DNA of 64,000 nucleotides from Streptomyces sp. NBC_01233 (GTDB lineage Bacteria > Actinomycetota > Actinomycetes > Streptomycetales > Streptomycetaceae): contig NZ_CP108514.1 in the NCBI RefSeq assembly GCF_035989305.1, positions 5,870,501-5,934,500 on the forward strand, given 5' to 3'. The notes beneath the pieces are model-generated. The model worked only from the letters and a program-made list of their open reading frames with translations. It was not told the origin of the DNA and did no database searches. Position 1 is the stretch's first letter; each line of letters begins with the position of its first letter. Below, in pieces: positions 62,879 through 64,000 of the stretch. The translations under genes were made by a program, and so were the position numbers.

Positions 62879-63985
62879 GTGCCCGTGCCGGACGCCCCGT
62901 ACTCGGAGATCGCCCCGGCGCGGCTCAACGGTTTCGCGCTCGCCTCGTTCCTGTCCGGGCTGCTGTGCTTCGCGCCGCTCGGCATCGCCTTCGGCATCGC
63001 GGCCCTCGTGCAGATCTCGAAGAACCGCGAGCGGGGGAAGGTCCTGGCGATCGCCGGCCTGGTGCTGTCCGTGCTGATGACCGGAGGGCTGTTCTTCGCC
63101 GCAGACCGGGTCGCCTCGGCGGTCGGCGACCGCTTCGACGGGCCGAGCGAGTACACCGAGGTCGAGGGCGTGCTCACGGACGTCGACGCACTGCGGGCGG
63201 GCGACTGCTTCAACGTCGAGGACGGTGAACTGCTCGACGAGCGGCCCCTGATGTACAAGATCGACTGTGCGGAGAAGCACCACGGCGAGGTCACCGCGGC
63301 GAAGCGGCTCGACGGGGTGGACGCCCCCGACTCGGACGTGGCCCGCCGCGCCTCCGAGGACGTGTGCTGGCAGGCCCAGGACGAGTACGCGATGGACACG
63401 TGGGCGCTGCCCGACCACGCGGAGATGTTCTACTACGCGCCCTCCCACCAGTCCTGGGGCCAGGGGGACCGGTTGCTGCTCTGCGTGATCGGCACGACCT
63501 CGGTGGAGACGCGGGGCAGCCTGCGCCAGGACACCGGAATGCTCAAGCCCGAGCAGGTCGCCTTCCTGCGGGCCGCCAATGCCGTCGAGTTCGTCATGAG
63601 CCGGCCGCCCGAGGAGGAGGTCGACGAGGCGCTGGGGAAGCACCAGACGTGGGCGCGCCGGGTGCACGCGGCGCTGGGCGAGGAGGCGAAGGTGCTCCAG
63701 GGGCACGCGGGCCGGCCGGGGCTGGAGAAGAAGGTCCCGGCGCAGCTCAAGGAGATCGAGGCGGCCCGCGCGCAGTGGCTGCGAGCCTCGCAGGCGAAGA
63801 CCCCGGGAGAGTTCGACAAGCAGTGGGACCGGGCCCTGGCCGCGATGTCCATGGAGACGGAGCAGGCGTTGCGCGGTGCGTACGGGCTTTCGATGGCGAT
63901 CCCGGAGTGGCTGGAGGACGGCCAGGAGGATCCGGAGGACGCGGACGGTGGACCCGGCCGGGGGCCCTCGACGGGGGCGGCGTGA
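62879..63985 (+). CDS. DUF4190 domain membrane protein, N-terminus probably cut
   Basis: 368 residues from GTG 62879. The DUF4190 unit (ARLNGFALASFLSGLLCFAP to VLSVLMTGGLFFAADRV) contains two TM helices. It is followed by an extracytoplasmic domain with Cys residues (AGDCFNVEDG, KIDCAEKHHG, EDVCWQAQDE, LLLCVIG) resembling septum-formation-type DUF4190 proteins. Usual homologues have a Pro-rich N-terminus of 30 or more residues. Here the frame is blocked by TAG at 62849 and the start lacks a ribosome binding site, at the edge of the phage relic. Confidence 0.78.
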   Translation: MPVPDAPYSEIAPARLNGFALASFLSGLLCFAPLGIAFGIAALVQISKNRERGKVLAIAGLVLSVLMTGGLFFAADRVASAVGDRFDGPSEYTEVEGVLTDVDALRAGDCFNVEDGELLDERPLMYKIDCAEKHHGEVTAAKRLDGVDAPDSDVARRASEDVCWQAQDEYAMDTWALPDHAEMFYYAPSHQSWGQGDRLLLCVIGTTSVETRGSLRQDTGMLKPEQVAFLRAANAVEFVMSRPPEEEVDEALGKHQTWARRVHAALGEEAKVLQGHAGRPGLEKKVPAQLKEIEAARAQWLRASQAKTPGEFDKQWDRALAAMSMETEQALRGAYGLSMAIPEWLEDGQEDPEDADGGPGRGPSTGAA

Positions 63986-64000
63986 CGTCGACGGGGTAAC

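Overview
The window is a very GC-rich segment of a Streptomyces chromosome (or a close relative). The signs are third-position G/C bias, GTG starts, a WhiB-family protein, a SpoIIE/RsbW-type phosphatase, PadR-, XRE- and MarR-type switches, and many secreted proteins. From roughly 0.2 to 39.8 kb the gene order follows the conserved Streptomyces core: uppS, PIN-PhoH, lytic transglycosylase, ahpD/ahpC/oxyR, a class A penicillin-binding protein, fumC, class I fumarase, WhiB-like, glpX, xseB/xseA, ispH, ppgK, ychF. No rRNA or tRNA gene was recognised.

Layout. 0-17 kb holds cell-envelope and redox genes: undecaprenyl diphosphate synthesis, a secreted lysozyme-fold transglycosylase with a structured leader, an AI-2E-type transporter, a duplicated membrane-protein pair, the divergent ahpCD/oxyR peroxide unit, a PadR-ABC exporter operon with a strong operator, an SPFH/ribbon-helix-helix pair, a bifunctional PBP, and a 59-codon internally deleted catalase relic. 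17-39.8 kb holds signalling and central metabolism: the SpoIIE phosphatase, two unrelated fumarases, secreted SGNH-lectin hydrolase, GDPD, WhiB-like, GlpX, nitroreductase, exonuclease VII, an IS110-family element, an APC permease with a repeat tail, IspH, polyphosphate glucokinase and YchF.

39.8-43.7 kb is the most unusual part. The last 16-19 bases of ychF (TTCCGCTTCAACGTCTGAT) recur at 42.70 and 43.67 kb. Flanking arms are shared in exactly the attL - attR/attL - attR pattern of tandem site-specific integrants. Two decayed arm-plus-core copies lie between, at 40.80 and 41.63 kb. The result is four compartments of about 0.8-1.1 kb, carrying VapBC, an orphan antitoxin-like gene plus SRPBCC protein, a Tox-REase-5-like toxin plus probable immunity gene, and Phd/RelE. 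No integrase is visible. This looks like a cassette-style array of addiction and toxin modules at the 3' end of ychF.

43.7-57.4 kb is mixed: Uma2, a broken immunity gene, PadR plus HAAS-type membrane protein, FAD monooxygenase, SMP-30 protein with MarR regulator, two tandem esterases plus a trypsin-like protease, EamA transporter, PEP mutase-like protein, threonine synthase-like enzyme and a subtilisin. 57.4-62.86 kb is a second accessory block: XRE regulators, an operon of very small Cys-rich and membrane proteins, a second IS110-family element sitting between a regulator and that operon, and a truncated phage tail-like protein that abuts a DUF4190 protein whose N-terminus looks cut.
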